A program made the position numbers and the translations under genes. A stretch of 64,000 bases of DNA, taken from NCBI GenBank assembly GCA_943373175.1, contig CALSBM010000003.1, forward strand, positions 1 through 64,000. Direction: 5' to 3'. The DNA is from JAIXUI01 sp943373175 (lineage in GTDB: Bacteria; Bacteroidota; Bacteroidia; UBA7662; JAIXUI01). A model generated the notes under the pieces. That model was not told the origin of the DNA, did no database searches, and worked only from the letters and a program-made list of their open reading frames with translations. Positions 35,659-45,329 of the stretch are shown here, piece after piece. Every line of letters starts with the position of its first letter. The first letter of the stretch is position 1.

Positions 35659-36055
35659 GGAAGGGAAGATAGTGTCCTGTTAATCCATCATCAGAGTGAA
35701 CTAATTGCATTCACCATCTTCATCTATTCGAATAATCTCATCGTAAAGAGCAACTTAATTCGTTAGCGATAACTGCGTTCTTTCCTCAAAATTGAAAAAT
35801 AGGATGTTTTTCTGGGCTATTCCACTCTGTTTACGCTCGTCTTGAAACACTTCTAATAAGGAAATTTATTACTCCTCCGAATACCCGTAACAACCTTATT
35901 AAGGTGTTGGTCTTTCAGTTGATTAAGTTTTACGAAGGCAGATTTCTCTACTTATTATGAGAGTCTAAGGTTTATTCAATCCAAAGGCATGTTCTGCTTT
36001 TTGCCAGAAACGGGGCATAATCCAGGTTTATGTCAATAGAAATCCAAGACTAACC
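35659..36055. other. Intergenic stretch without a recognised gene
   Basis: About 400 AT-rich bases between converging genes. I see no ORF with coding character, RNA gene, clear terminator or repeat. Confidence 0.45.
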
Positions 36056-37636
36056 TCAACGTTTTCCTACGGGTTTCGCGCTAGGTGTTCGGCGGGTTTT
36101 GAGGCGTTGAAGAAGTTGCCGTGCCGCATTCTGCCCACTGTCAACGGCGCCATTCATGTATCCTTGATATTCCTCGCTGGCATATTCACCGGCAAAATAA
36201 ATCTGCCCTGCCGGCTTTGCCAGCACATTTCGATAGCGGCTAATCTGTCCGGGTTTGTAACAAGCGTAACTGCCTTGTTGCCGAGGGTGTTTGGTCCACA
36301 AAGCGGTTTGCCAGCGGCTAGAATAATGCTCAATTGCCCCCGGAAATGCCAATTCTAACTCATCGAGATAGAACTTCATTGCTTCGGTTTCGGTATCAGA
36401 AGGAATCCCGTTGAAATTATCAGCCAGTTTCAGGCTGTTACTTCCTCCAAGAAAAGCGGTTAATGCCGCCGAACTGCCTTCCTGAAATGGGGTGCTGTGC
36501 CAGGTGTTGTTCAATTGATCGTGAATGGCAGTGCCGATGGATGGTATGAGGCTTCTTGTCCAGAAAGCTTCATTAAATCCAAGAATCAATTTATTGTTTT
36601 TGCCATACCCCATTTCCCGAAACGCTTCTCGCTGAATTGCAGGGAGTTTTATTTTGCTTAAATCTATCTTGCTAAGCTGGGATAATGGAACAGCCAGCAC
36701 AACAAAGTCAAAGACAGCGGGTTTACGATGCGCAAAATCCAACTGATAGCCGTTGCTTAAGGGCGTAATTGCCATTAGCGGCACATTCGAGGTAATTTGC
36801 CCGGTAAGTTTCTCGACTAAAGCATTAATAAGTTGGCTGTTGCCGCCTTGAATAGAATAACGCTCGTCGCTATTTCCAAAAAGTGCCTCATTATCTTTCC
36901 CGGCACTTCCTATCAGCTCAATCAGGTTAATGCAGGTCTGTTCATCGGCATTTATTCCAAATTCCGAAGTAAAAGCTGTTTCCAGCACCTGCCTGAACCA
37001 CGGTTCTAAGTCTAAAACTTCTAGGTATTCCGTAAGACTTTGATAATCGAGCTGCTGGAACAACGTTGGTTGCTGAAGGGCCTTTGAGTAATCCTTCAAC
37101 GCAACAGAAGCAAGGTTTTTCAGCGCATCTTTTAATTGATTGGTGGAATATCGAATCTTATTTACCACAACCACTAGCGTTTCCTGCTCTTCAGCAACAG
37201 ATAGTTCCTGTCGGTCGTTAAGCGGAATAGAAAATTCCTTGCAAAGGTTGATAATGGCTTTATGATCAGTGTTGATGAACTCAGCACCCAGTTCTACCCA
37301 CTGATTGTCGGAAGGCCACTGATTAAGCGTCTTTACTCGTCCTCCGGGCTGTCGATCTGCTTCGAAAAGTTGAGCCGTTATGCCCTTTTTTTTCAATTCC
37401 CAAGCGCAGCTTAACCCTGCTAATCCGGCACCAATAATGGCAACGCGTGGAGAGAGCAGGTTCGATGCAAATGCCCAATCCGGATTCAGGCCAACGCTAA
37501 GTCCGGCGGAGAGCACAAGTCCGGTTTTCAGAAACTGCTTGCGCGATTCATCGTAGCGTTCTTTATCTACGTGTCGGGTTTCTTTCAGCAGACCAAGCAA
37601 AAAGTTTAGCAAGGGCGACTTCGCACTGCCTTTCAT
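36056..37636 (-). CDS. Flavin-dependent amine oxidase
   Basis: FAD enzyme of 526 residues. Residues 70-100 carry the dinucleotide-binding motif (IIGAGLAGLSCAWEL) followed by GGR in the RQPGGRV stretch. The C-terminus has IYFAGEYASEE, the usual FAD-contacting end of monoamine-oxidase-like enzymes. An N-terminal hydrophobic segment preceded by RKQF resembles a Tat-type or membrane anchor, so it may act in the periplasm. Substrate unknown. It follows dsbD after about five bases on the minus strand, so co-transcription is probable. Confidence 0.88.
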   Translation of the reverse strand: MKGSAKSPLLNFLLGLLKETRHVDKERYDESRKQFLKTGLVLSAGLSVGLNPDWAFASNLLSPRVAIIGAGLAGLSCAWELKKKGITAQLFEADRQPGGRVKTLNQWPSDNQWVELGAEFINTDHKAIINLCKEFSIPLNDRQELSVAEEQETLVVVVNKIRYSTNQLKDALKNLASVALKDYSKALQQPTLFQQLDYQSLTEYLEVLDLEPWFRQVLETAFTSEFGINADEQTCINLIELIGSAGKDNEALFGNSDERYSIQGGNSQLINALVEKLTGQITSNVPLMAITPLSNGYQLDFAHRKPAVFDFVVLAVPLSQLSKIDLSKIKLPAIQREAFREMGYGKNNKLILGFNEAFWTRSLIPSIGTAIHDQLNNTWHSTPFQEGSSAALTAFLGGSNSLKLADNFNGIPSDTETEAMKFYLDELELAFPGAIEHYSSRWQTALWTKHPRQQGSYACYKPGQISRYRNVLAKPAGQIYFAGEYASEEYQGYMNGAVDSGQNAARQLLQRLKTRRTPSAKPVGKR

Positions 37637-37641
37637 AGCGA

Positions 37642-39729
37642 TTATTGGATTTCTTTAAACTTGGCTTTTCCCCCGTCAAGAAATTTTACGAATGATTGTA
37701 CATCGCGGTCATAAGCATGGGATGGCCCAATTTGGTTGCCGTTGCCGTCCATGATAACATAGTACGGTTGTGCATTCGCATTGAAACGAGTGATTTGAAA
37801 ATCGGCATTTTGCTTACCTATGGTTTTCTTCACCTGCCCATCGAAAGTAGAAGTAAACCATTCTGCTTCCGGAAGCTCGGTTTTATCGTCCACATACTGG
37901 GCTAGGAGAATAAAATCGTTTTGCAGCCTTTTCAACACTTCCGGGTCTGCCCAAACATTGGCTTCCATCTCCCGGCAGTTGACACAGCCATGGCCGGTGA
38001 AATCAATAAATATAGGCTTACCGGTTTTCTTAGAATGAGTGATGGCTTCCTTATAGTCGTAGAAACCTTTGAGTTGGTGAGGAAATGGCGGAAGAATATC
38101 GGCAAACTTAATTTTTTGCCCATCTAAATCAGAAGCAGGTGCTTTTTTAGAAGAAGCACTTTGAGTAAGGTCGAAGTCAAGAGTGGATTGAGGCGGAAGG
38201 TAACCAGACAATGCCTTCAATGGAGCTCCGAAAAGTCCCGGAATAAGGTAAACTACAAACGTGAAGACCACAATAGCCAGCCCAAGCCGGGGAACTCCAA
38301 GGAAGGGCAAATCACTATCGTGTGAGAACTTCAACTTGCCTAACAAGTAAAAGCCCATTAGCGTAAAGCATACAATCCAGATGGCAAGGTAAATCTCGCG
38401 GTCTAATAAGTTCCAATGATAAACCTGATCGGCAGTACTGAGGAATTTAAAAGCGAAGGCAATCTCCAGAAAACCTAACACCACTTTTACGCTGTTAAGC
38501 CAACCTCCCGATTTGGGCAGGTTGGTTAGCCAGCCCGGGAACGCGGCAAATAGCATGAAAGGGCCTGCCAAGCCAAGCGCGAAGAACGAAAGTCCTAGCA
38601 TTGGCTTCATCATTTTTCCTCCAACTGCTTCGATAAGCAGTGAGCCAACAACAGGCCCAGTACACGAAAACGATACCAATACCAAGGTGAAGGCCATGAA
38701 AAAGATGCCTGCCAGCGACTTCATATTCGATTTTTGATCGATAGTATTTACAAGACTATGAGGCAGCGTAATCTCGAACATGCCCAAAAAGGAAGCACCG
38801 AAAATGATAAAAATGAAGAAGAACAAGACATTTGGCACCCAATGCGTACTAAGCCAATTGCCGAAATCTGCTCCAAGTCCAAGCAAGCCAAATACTAAAC
38901 CTATCATTGCATATATGCCGATGATGGAAAAGCCAAACCCAAAAGCTTTTTTCATCGCTTGAGCTTTGCTTCCACTCTGTTTGATGAAGAAGGTTACCGT
39001 CATGGGCAACATAGGAAAAACACAGGGAGTGATAACGGCCGCCAATCCAAGCAGAAATGCTGAAATAAGGAATCCCAGCATGTTTTCTTCTTTTTGTGGT
39101 TCAGTGGCAGGTGCTGGGTTAGAAGAAACATGATTAGGCTGCGTAGTCGCAGGTTTCGATTTAGGGGTTGTATCAGAATCTCCGGAGGCAGTAGTCGAGG
39201 AAATAGCCTCTGATTGCTTCGCAACGGTGTCTTCTAAAACCGTGGCGGTTGTAGAAGTTTTAGCAAATCCCTTTAGCTTAAACTCAAACGACACTTCTGT
39301 TGGAGGAAGGCACTGTTTGTCGTCGCAAACCATGTATTCTAAGGATCCTTTTACAACGCCATCGCCTTTAACTGCAATTTTTTGTACAAATACTGCTTTG
39401 TTTTCAAAGTACTTCAGGGTCATGTCGAAGTTCTTATCGAACGATTCTTCCCTTTTGCTTTTTTCCTCCACAGCACCTACAAGGCTGTAAAAAGAAGCCT
39501 TCTCAAACTTGAACGAGGTAGGAATCGGGCCTCCCTCTGGCAAAAACTGAGAATATAAATGCCATTTTTTCTCAATTGAAGCCGATAAGATTAACTCAGC
39601 CGATTGCTCACCCGTTTTCTTCATAGTGAAGCTCCACTTAACAGGCGCCAGTAATTGTGCAGACGCTGAACCAATGGAAGATAGTAGGCTTAGAAGGCAG
39701 AAAAGAAGTAAGAGAGGTTTTTTCATCAT
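37642..39729 (-). CDS. dsbD: Thiol:disulfide interchange protein DsbD
   Basis: Moves electrons from cytoplasmic thioredoxin across the membrane to periplasmic partners and cytochrome c maturation. Signal peptide 1-25; N-terminal beta domain (residues 25-150); a low-complexity Thr/Ser/Pro linker; eight or so membrane helices with GLAAVITPCVFPM and SCTGPVVG cysteine motifs; and a C-terminal thioredoxin-like domain with GHGCVNCREME (CxxC). The 695-residue length fits Bacteroidota DsbD. The amine oxidase gene follows it. Confidence 0.93.
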   Translation of the reverse strand: MMKKPLLLLFCLLSLLSSIGSASAQLLAPVKWSFTMKKTGEQSAELILSASIEKKWHLYSQFLPEGGPIPTSFKFEKASFYSLVGAVEEKSKREESFDKNFDMTLKYFENKAVFVQKIAVKGDGVVKGSLEYMVCDDKQCLPPTEVSFEFKLKGFAKTSTTATVLEDTVAKQSEAISSTTASGDSDTTPKSKPATTQPNHVSSNPAPATEPQKEENMLGFLISAFLLGLAAVITPCVFPMLPMTVTFFIKQSGSKAQAMKKAFGFGFSIIGIYAMIGLVFGLLGLGADFGNWLSTHWVPNVLFFFIFIIFGASFLGMFEITLPHSLVNTIDQKSNMKSLAGIFFMAFTLVLVSFSCTGPVVGSLLIEAVGGKMMKPMLGLSFFALGLAGPFMLFAAFPGWLTNLPKSGGWLNSVKVVLGFLEIAFAFKFLSTADQVYHWNLLDREIYLAIWIVCFTLMGFYLLGKLKFSHDSDLPFLGVPRLGLAIVVFTFVVYLIPGLFGAPLKALSGYLPPQSTLDFDLTQSASSKKAPASDLDGQKIKFADILPPFPHQLKGFYDYKEAITHSKKTGKPIFIDFTGHGCVNCREMEANVWADPEVLKRLQNDFILLAQYVDDKTELPEAEWFTSTFDGQVKKTIGKQNADFQITRFNANAQPYYVIMDGNGNQIGPSHAYDRDVQSFVKFLDGGKAKFKEIQ

Positions 39730-39932
39730 ATATGGGAACGAATTTAGACTTCCGTTTCAAAGCTTAAACTCCAATAGGCTTAAAAAAGTCCTCATGAAAG
39801 GTGAATGTTGACACTATCCAACACATTTTAACAGAGAGCTAGAGGTAAATGCCTCAAAATTGGTTTCCTACAAAACCTAACGCTATCGTGCTTGTTCAAT
39901 CCGTAATATAAAGTTCGCAGCAGCGAAATACA

Positions 39933-40277
39933 ATGGAATTACTCACTACAATACAAGAACCTGTTATGATTCATGTTCAGGAAATCGAACGCGTGTTGGA
40001 ATTGTTTAAAGCAATCAGGCATGAACACCGCATAGAAATCGTTAATATGATATTCCAGAATGGCCGCTTAACTGTGACCCAAATCTTGTATAAAATGAAA
40101 CTGGCGCATCCGGAACGTAACATTGAGCAAAGTGTAGTATCCCAACACCTGGCTATTCTGCGCGATGTTAAGTTGGTGAAAACTCAACGAAACGGAAAAA
40201 ATGTTTTCTATTCGGTGAATGAAGAAATTATGCGATTCATTATGGATAGTGCCCAAAAGCTGAATGCACGGCATTGA
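39933..40277 (+). CDS. ArsR-type winged-helix regulator
   Basis: 114-residue DNA-binding protein. The helix-turn-helix (LTVTQILYKM and QSVVSQHLAILRDVKLV) and the beta wing (KTQRNGKNVFYSV) are clear. No metal-binding cysteines (ELCVCDL-type motif) are seen, so it may sense something other than metal. The start at 39933 is not certain; ATG 39966 is also possible. It is divergent from dsbD and may regulate it. Confidence 0.85.
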   Translation: MELLTTIQEPVMIHVQEIERVLELFKAIRHEHRIEIVNMIFQNGRLTVTQILYKMKLAHPERNIEQSVVSQHLAILRDVKLVKTQRNGKNVFYSVNEEIMRFIMDSAQKLNARH

Positions 40278-40319
40278 TTTGCATTGGATAATCTCCTTCC
40301 CGCCCTTCTAATCTATTAC

Positions 40320-40327
40320 TATCTTTG
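40320..40327 (+). promoter_or_regulatory. -7 promoter box TATCTTTG for recJ
   Basis: TAnnTTTG match 33 bases before the recJ ATG. Confidence 0.55.
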
Positions 40328-40360
40328 CGCCCCTGTCTTTTTTGATGACAGATTCACCCC

Positions 40361-42064
40361 ATGGCCAAGCGCTGGATATTCAAAGAACCTGCAAACCCTA
40401 CCATTGCCCGCTTCCTTCAGACTGAACTGAAGGTTGATGAGGTTACGGCCGAACTGCTTGTTCAGCGCGGCATCGATACTTACCGAAAGGCCCGCTCTTT
40501 TTTTCGGCCTTCCCTAGATCAACTTCACGACCCCTTCCTCATGAAAGGTATGAGGGAAGCTGTGATTATGCTGCTGGATGCCATAGAACGGAAAGAGCCA
40601 GTATTGCTCTACGGCGATTACGATGTAGATGGCACTACTTCCGTAGCCGTACTCTTCTCTTTTCTAAAAAGATTCCAAAGCCCCATAGGGTATTACATTC
40701 CCGACCGACATACCGAAGGGTATGGGGTTTCTAAAAAAGGCATTGACTGGGCTGTTGAAAATGGTTACCGCTGGATGGTTACGCTTGATTGCGGCATTAC
40801 CGCTGTAGAACAAGTAGCGTATGCCAATGCACAAGGGTTGAAAGTGATTGTTTCGGATCACCACTTGCCTTCCGATACCCTTCCGGATGCCGTGGCTATT
40901 CTTAATCCTAAGCAAATAGATTGTCCTTACCCGTTCAAAGAACTTTCCGGTTGTGGGATCGGGTTTAAACTGGCTCAAGCTATTACTGAACACCTTAATC
41001 TTTCCTCGGAACCGTTGTATTCCCTTTTGGATTTATTGGCTGTGAGTATTGCTTCGGATATCGTACCTATCACTGGAGAAAACAGGATTCTTTCCTTCCA
41101 TGGATTGAAGAAGCTCAATGAGCACCCTTGTCCCGGTTTGGCCGCCATTATAGAAATCTGCAACCCTCAGCGAAAGGACCTCACCATCAGCGACATCGTA
41201 TTTAATATAGGCCCGCGTATTAATGCCGCAGGGCGAATGGGGGATGCTAAAAAGGCAGTTGAAGTGCTGTTGGCCCAGGAAAAAGTGGACGCATTCAACC
41301 AAGCTAAAGGCATTGATACCGACAACTCCTCAAGAAGGGATGTTGATAATGTAATTACGAAGGAAGCACTCCTCCAAGCGCAAGAATCCCCCGGATTTGC
41401 AGACAAAAAAACTACGGTAGTTTTCGGGCCACACTGGCATAAAGGCGTCATTGGAATCGTCGCTAGCAGGCTTATTGAGCAGTTTCACCGACCAACCATT
41501 GTGTTTAGCCAGGCCGATGGTAAACTGACCGGATCAGCCAGAACCATCAATGGATTCAACATTTACGAGGCACTGAATGCCTGCAACGAACATATTTTGC
41601 AATTCGGCGGGCATAAGTTCGCTGCCGGACTTACCCTAAAAGAAGGTGCTTATGAGGCTTTCGTCGAAATGTTTGAGCGGGTAGTTGCTGAATCCATCAG
41701 AGAAGATCAACTCTCCCCCAGGGTCGATGTGGATCTTAAACTGAAGTTTGCCCAAATCAGCCCTCAATTCTTCCGCCGCCTTAGCCAGTTCGCCCCTTTT
41801 GGCCCTGGAAACATGACTCCGGTCTTTGCAACAGAAAGCGTTTTCTGCGAACCCGGAATGGCAAGAATAGTTGGAGAAAACCATCTACTGCTACAATTGC
41901 GGCAAGAACAAGGGCCCAGCTTTCAGGCTATCGCTTTTGGAATGAAAAACCTGCATCCTGCAATTACAAAGGGATTGCCCTTCGACATTGCCTACACGAT
42001 AGAGGAAAATACCTGGCGGGGACAGACTACCCTGAAACTCAATATTAAAGACATCAGCGTCTAA
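40361..42064 (+). CDS. recJ: Single-stranded-DNA-specific exonuclease RecJ
   Basis: 5'-3' ssDNA exonuclease used in recombinational and mismatch repair. The DHH phosphoesterase motifs are visible: LLYGDYDVDGTTS, the VSDHHLP motif that gives the family its name, and FGGHKFAAGL in the DHHA1 domain. The 567-residue length matches bacterial RecJ. It has its own promoter and is followed 26 bases later by cysS, which also has a promoter box. Confidence 0.96.
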   Translation: MAKRWIFKEPANPTIARFLQTELKVDEVTAELLVQRGIDTYRKARSFFRPSLDQLHDPFLMKGMREAVIMLLDAIERKEPVLLYGDYDVDGTTSVAVLFSFLKRFQSPIGYYIPDRHTEGYGVSKKGIDWAVENGYRWMVTLDCGITAVEQVAYANAQGLKVIVSDHHLPSDTLPDAVAILNPKQIDCPYPFKELSGCGIGFKLAQAITEHLNLSSEPLYSLLDLLAVSIASDIVPITGENRILSFHGLKKLNEHPCPGLAAIIEICNPQRKDLTISDIVFNIGPRINAAGRMGDAKKAVEVLLAQEKVDAFNQAKGIDTDNSSRRDVDNVITKEALLQAQESPGFADKKTTVVFGPHWHKGVIGIVASRLIEQFHRPTIVFSQADGKLTGSARTINGFNIYEALNACNEHILQFGGHKFAAGLTLKEGAYEAFVEMFERVVAESIREDQLSPRVDVDLKLKFAQISPQFFRRLSQFAPFGPGNMTPVFATESVFCEPGMARIVGENHLLLQLRQEQGPSFQAIAFGMKNLHPAITKGLPFDIAYTIEENTWRGQTTLKLNIKDISV

Positions 42065-42078
42065 GCGCGTCAAATCCG

Positions 42079-42086
42079 TATTTTTG
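42079..42086 (+). promoter_or_regulatory. -7 promoter box TATTTTTG for cysS
   Basis: Exact TAnnTTTG match ending four bases before ATG 42091; predicts a leaderless transcript. Confidence 0.6.
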
Positions 42087-42090
42087 TGGC

Positions 42091-43575
42091 ATGTCGCATT
42101 TACGGTTGTTTGTTTATAATTCCCTGAGTAGAGAAAAAGAAGAGTTTCAACCCTTACTTCCCCCATTCGTTGGGATGTACCTCTGTGGTCCTACCGTTTA
42201 TGGACACCCTCACTTGGGGCATGCACGCTCAGCACTTACCTTCGATGTGGTGTACCGCACCCTGAAATTCCTTGGTTATAAGGTGCGATATGTGCGAAAC
42301 ATTACTGACGTTGGCCACCTTGAGCAAGACGCAGATTCAGGAGAAGATAAAATTGGTAAGCTTGCAAGGGTGCAGCAACTGGAACCAATGGAAGTTGCTC
42401 AGTTTTATTCCAACAGCTACCAAGCTGCTATGAGCCGCCTCAACAACCTCAACCCAAGCATTGAACCACGAGCTACCGGACATATTCTGGAACAAATTGA
42501 GCTTGTGCAAGAAATTCTTGAAAAAGGGTACGCTTATGTGTCTAATGGCTCAGTGTATTTTGATGTGCCTAAATACGCCAACAGCCATCAGTACGGCCAA
42601 CTTTCCGGGAGAAAGATGGAAGACATGTTAGAAGGCGGTGCGTCCCGAGTTCTGGAAGGGCAAGAGGAGAAACGTTCCAAACTCGACTTTGCCTTGTGGA
42701 AGAAAGCTGAACCTGAACACATCATGCGCTGGAACTCTCCATGGGGAGCTGGCTTCCCGGGCTGGCATCTGGAATGTACCGCTATGAGCTCCAAATACCT
42801 TGGCAAACAATTCGATATTCATGGAGGCGGTATGGATCTTCAGTTTCCCCACCATGAATGCGAAATTGCACAAGCCGAAATTGGACACGGTCATGCGCCG
42901 GCTAAGTACTGGATGCACAACAACATGATCACGATTGATGGTCAAAAAATGAGTAAATCCATAGGCAACTTCATCACTTTGGAGCAGTTTTTCAAAGGCG
43001 ACCATCCGCTGCTGAGTCGAGCTTTCAGTCCTATGGCCATACGCTTCTTCATTTTGCAGGCACACTATCGCTCTACTCTCGATTTTTCCGATGATGCGTT
43101 GCAGGCAGCGGATAAAGGCTATAAAAGGTTGATGACGGTGTTCAACACACTCGAAGAAATCACTCCAGGTAATAGCACAACCGGTTTCAGTGTTGCAGAT
43201 TGGAAGCAATCAGGACTCGGAGTGTTGCTCGACGATTTCAACACTCCATTATTGTTAGCCAACTTGTTCGAAGGCGTTACGTTTGTAAACAAGGTTAAAG
43301 CAGGACAGGAAACGATATCATCTGCCGATTTGCATGAAGTAAAACAATACTTCAGGGAAATCTGCCAACATGTACTAGGTTTAGAGGAAGAAGTAGCCGC
43401 CGAAGACCGGAAAATACTTATTGATGGCCTTATCGCCTTGCTTGTTGAACAGCGTTCTGAAGCAAAAACTCGAAAAGACTTTGCCACCTCCGATGCTCTA
43501 CGCGATAAACTTAAAGCTATTGGAGTACAACTGAAAGACGGTAAAGAAGGAACAAGCTGGGAAATCGAAAGCTGA
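42091..43575 (+). CDS. cysS: Cysteinyl-tRNA synthetase
   Basis: Charges tRNA-Cys. Class I signatures: HPHLGHARS (HIGH-type) and KMSKSIGNF. Zinc ligands are the cysteine in LCGPTVYG, Cys in LECTAMS and His/Glu in PHHECEIAQ. The helical anticodon-binding region and the short C-terminal domain (GVQLKDGKEGTSWE) are complete. 494 residues is normal. Confidence 0.97.
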   Translation: MSHLRLFVYNSLSREKEEFQPLLPPFVGMYLCGPTVYGHPHLGHARSALTFDVVYRTLKFLGYKVRYVRNITDVGHLEQDADSGEDKIGKLARVQQLEPMEVAQFYSNSYQAAMSRLNNLNPSIEPRATGHILEQIELVQEILEKGYAYVSNGSVYFDVPKYANSHQYGQLSGRKMEDMLEGGASRVLEGQEEKRSKLDFALWKKAEPEHIMRWNSPWGAGFPGWHLECTAMSSKYLGKQFDIHGGGMDLQFPHHECEIAQAEIGHGHAPAKYWMHNNMITIDGQKMSKSIGNFITLEQFFKGDHPLLSRAFSPMAIRFFILQAHYRSTLDFSDDALQAADKGYKRLMTVFNTLEEITPGNSTTGFSVADWKQSGLGVLLDDFNTPLLLANLFEGVTFVNKVKAGQETISSADLHEVKQYFREICQHVLGLEEEVAAEDRKILIDGLIALLVEQRSEAKTRKDFATSDALRDKLKAIGVQLKDGKEGTSWEIES

Positions 43576-43596
43576 AATTTTTCTTTATCTGGCCCG

Positions 43597-43604
43597 TAAC
43601 TTTG
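43597..43604 (+). promoter_or_regulatory. -7 promoter box TAACTTTG for the O-antigen-ligase-like gene
   Basis: TAnnTTTG match ending 15 bases before GTG 43620. Confidence 0.55.
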
Positions 43605-43619
43605 TTTTAAGCACCGGCT

Positions 43620-45101
43620 GTGTTACTGGCAACCTTTAATGCTTTAGTCAAATCTGCGTTTCAGCAGGTTAAGGGTTTTCTGTTACCAATAGTCGGCTGT
43701 TTACTTGCCGGAGCATTTATGGGTGTGGTTGCTACTAAAGGTGGCCCTTTAATGCCTTTCCTCTTCCTCGCTCTGCCTTTTGTATTCTGGTACCTCTATA
43801 AGCTCTTTTATGACCTCAGTATCGGGTTATACACAATTCTAATTCTGGGCTTCATCATTCCCTTTTTTGGACGATATACACCGGCAATACCCTTTGGTCT
43901 TGTAGTAGATATTCTGCTGATTCTCATGTGGCTGATGTACTTCTTCCGGGAATGGCAAAATGTAAATCTAAAGCCAGCAAAAAATGGCCTGACGAACGCT
44001 TGGGGTTTATGGATGCTCTGGGTTTTCCTAATGATTGCTAACCCGCTCTCGCGTTCGGTAGAAGCCTGGTTCTATGCTATGCGTGGCATTGCTCTTTACT
44101 CCTTTCTTATTACGCCTCTCATTTTTATCAACATGCGCGATAAGAAGCACTTGCACAATGTGATAATGGCCACCCTGATTTTTGAAGTTTTTGGCTCTTT
44201 CTGGGGAATGAAACAGCTATTTATTGGAGTGAGCAAAACGGAACAAGCATGGTTAGATGCAGGAGCTTATACCACGCATATTTTGTTCGGCAAGCTAAGA
44301 GTCTTTAGTTACTTCACCGATGCAGCCCAGTTTGGCGCCTCGCAAGCACACATGGGGTTTGTGTATATGGTTTTTGCACTCGCAGAAAAAGAATCAACAA
44401 AAAGAAAAATTATCTACCTGCTTGGAGGGCTGATTTCACTTTATGGGATGATTATTTCCGGTTCACGAGGCCCACTTGTTATTCCTGCTCTCGCAGGACT
44501 CGTGATGCTTTTTATGAGTAAGAAGTTCAAGTTGCTCATTACTGGCCTTAGCATCGGTGCTGTGCTGTTTGTATTCCTCAAGTACACCACTATCATGAAT
44601 AGCAATTATCAGGTGAACAGGATGCGGACAGCCCTAAATCCCACCGATGACCCTTCATTTCTTGTTAGAAAGAATAGAGAAGTAGCTTTGAAAGCTTTTC
44701 TTGCAGATAAACCCATAGGAGGAGGTATTGGTAGCGCCGGTTTCTGGGGAAAACGCTTTTATCCAGGAACTTTTCTTGCTGAAATTGGAACCGACGGCCA
44801 TTACACTCGGATTTACATGGAAACAGGCTTTATTGGCTTATGGATTTATCTTGCTGTGTTTATTTATATGGGCATTGCCATAAGCATAAGAGCCTGGAGA
44901 ATAAAGGATGAATCGTTGAGGCTGCAGATAGCTGCTTTAGTAGGCGGTTATTGGGGCATGGCAGTAGCCAGCTACACCAACGGCTTAATCGTTCAATTAC
45001 CCACAGGGCCTATTATTTACATTAGCCTTTGTTTTGCCTTTATGGCGCACCAATGGGATACCCCAACTGCTGAGTTGCCAGCCCTTAAAAAAAGCACGTA
45101 A
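43620..45101 (+). CDS. O-antigen ligase/polymerase-like membrane protein
   Basis: 493-residue polytopic inner-membrane protein with about twelve helices. A long hydrophilic loop near residues 330-400 contains RMRTALNPTDDPSF and GGGIGSAGFWG, in the style of the Wzy/WaaL (O-antigen ligase) family. It probably polymerises or ligates surface polysaccharide. The GTG start is the only good candidate near the promoter. No other polysaccharide genes are adjacent. Confidence 0.82.
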   Translation: MLLATFNALVKSAFQQVKGFLLPIVGCLLAGAFMGVVATKGGPLMPFLFLALPFVFWYLYKLFYDLSIGLYTILILGFIIPFFGRYTPAIPFGLVVDILLILMWLMYFFREWQNVNLKPAKNGLTNAWGLWMLWVFLMIANPLSRSVEAWFYAMRGIALYSFLITPLIFINMRDKKHLHNVIMATLIFEVFGSFWGMKQLFIGVSKTEQAWLDAGAYTTHILFGKLRVFSYFTDAAQFGASQAHMGFVYMVFALAEKESTKRKIIYLLGGLISLYGMIISGSRGPLVIPALAGLVMLFMSKKFKLLITGLSIGAVLFVFLKYTTIMNSNYQVNRMRTALNPTDDPSFLVRKNREVALKAFLADKPIGGGIGSAGFWGKRFYPGTFLAEIGTDGHYTRIYMETGFIGLWIYLAVFIYMGIAISIRAWRIKDESLRLQIAALVGGYWGMAVASYTNGLIVQLPTGPIIYISLCFAFMAHQWDTPTAELPALKKST

Positions 45102-45329
45102 CATTTTAAAAGAACATCCACAATCGTAAAAACCCTTTAGATTGACGCAAATTTCAAGATGGCTGTTAGGGTAGTTCCCAAAGCAGATTAGCGCTACTCT
45201 ACCGTATGAATCGGCGCAAATCCGCAGGAAAAGTCCCATGTGAAAAAGCTAAGAAGTTTGCCATTGAATAGCTTTTTACGATAGTGTATATTCTCTTTTC
45301 TAATGTGAAAAAATGAGATATATTAGCAA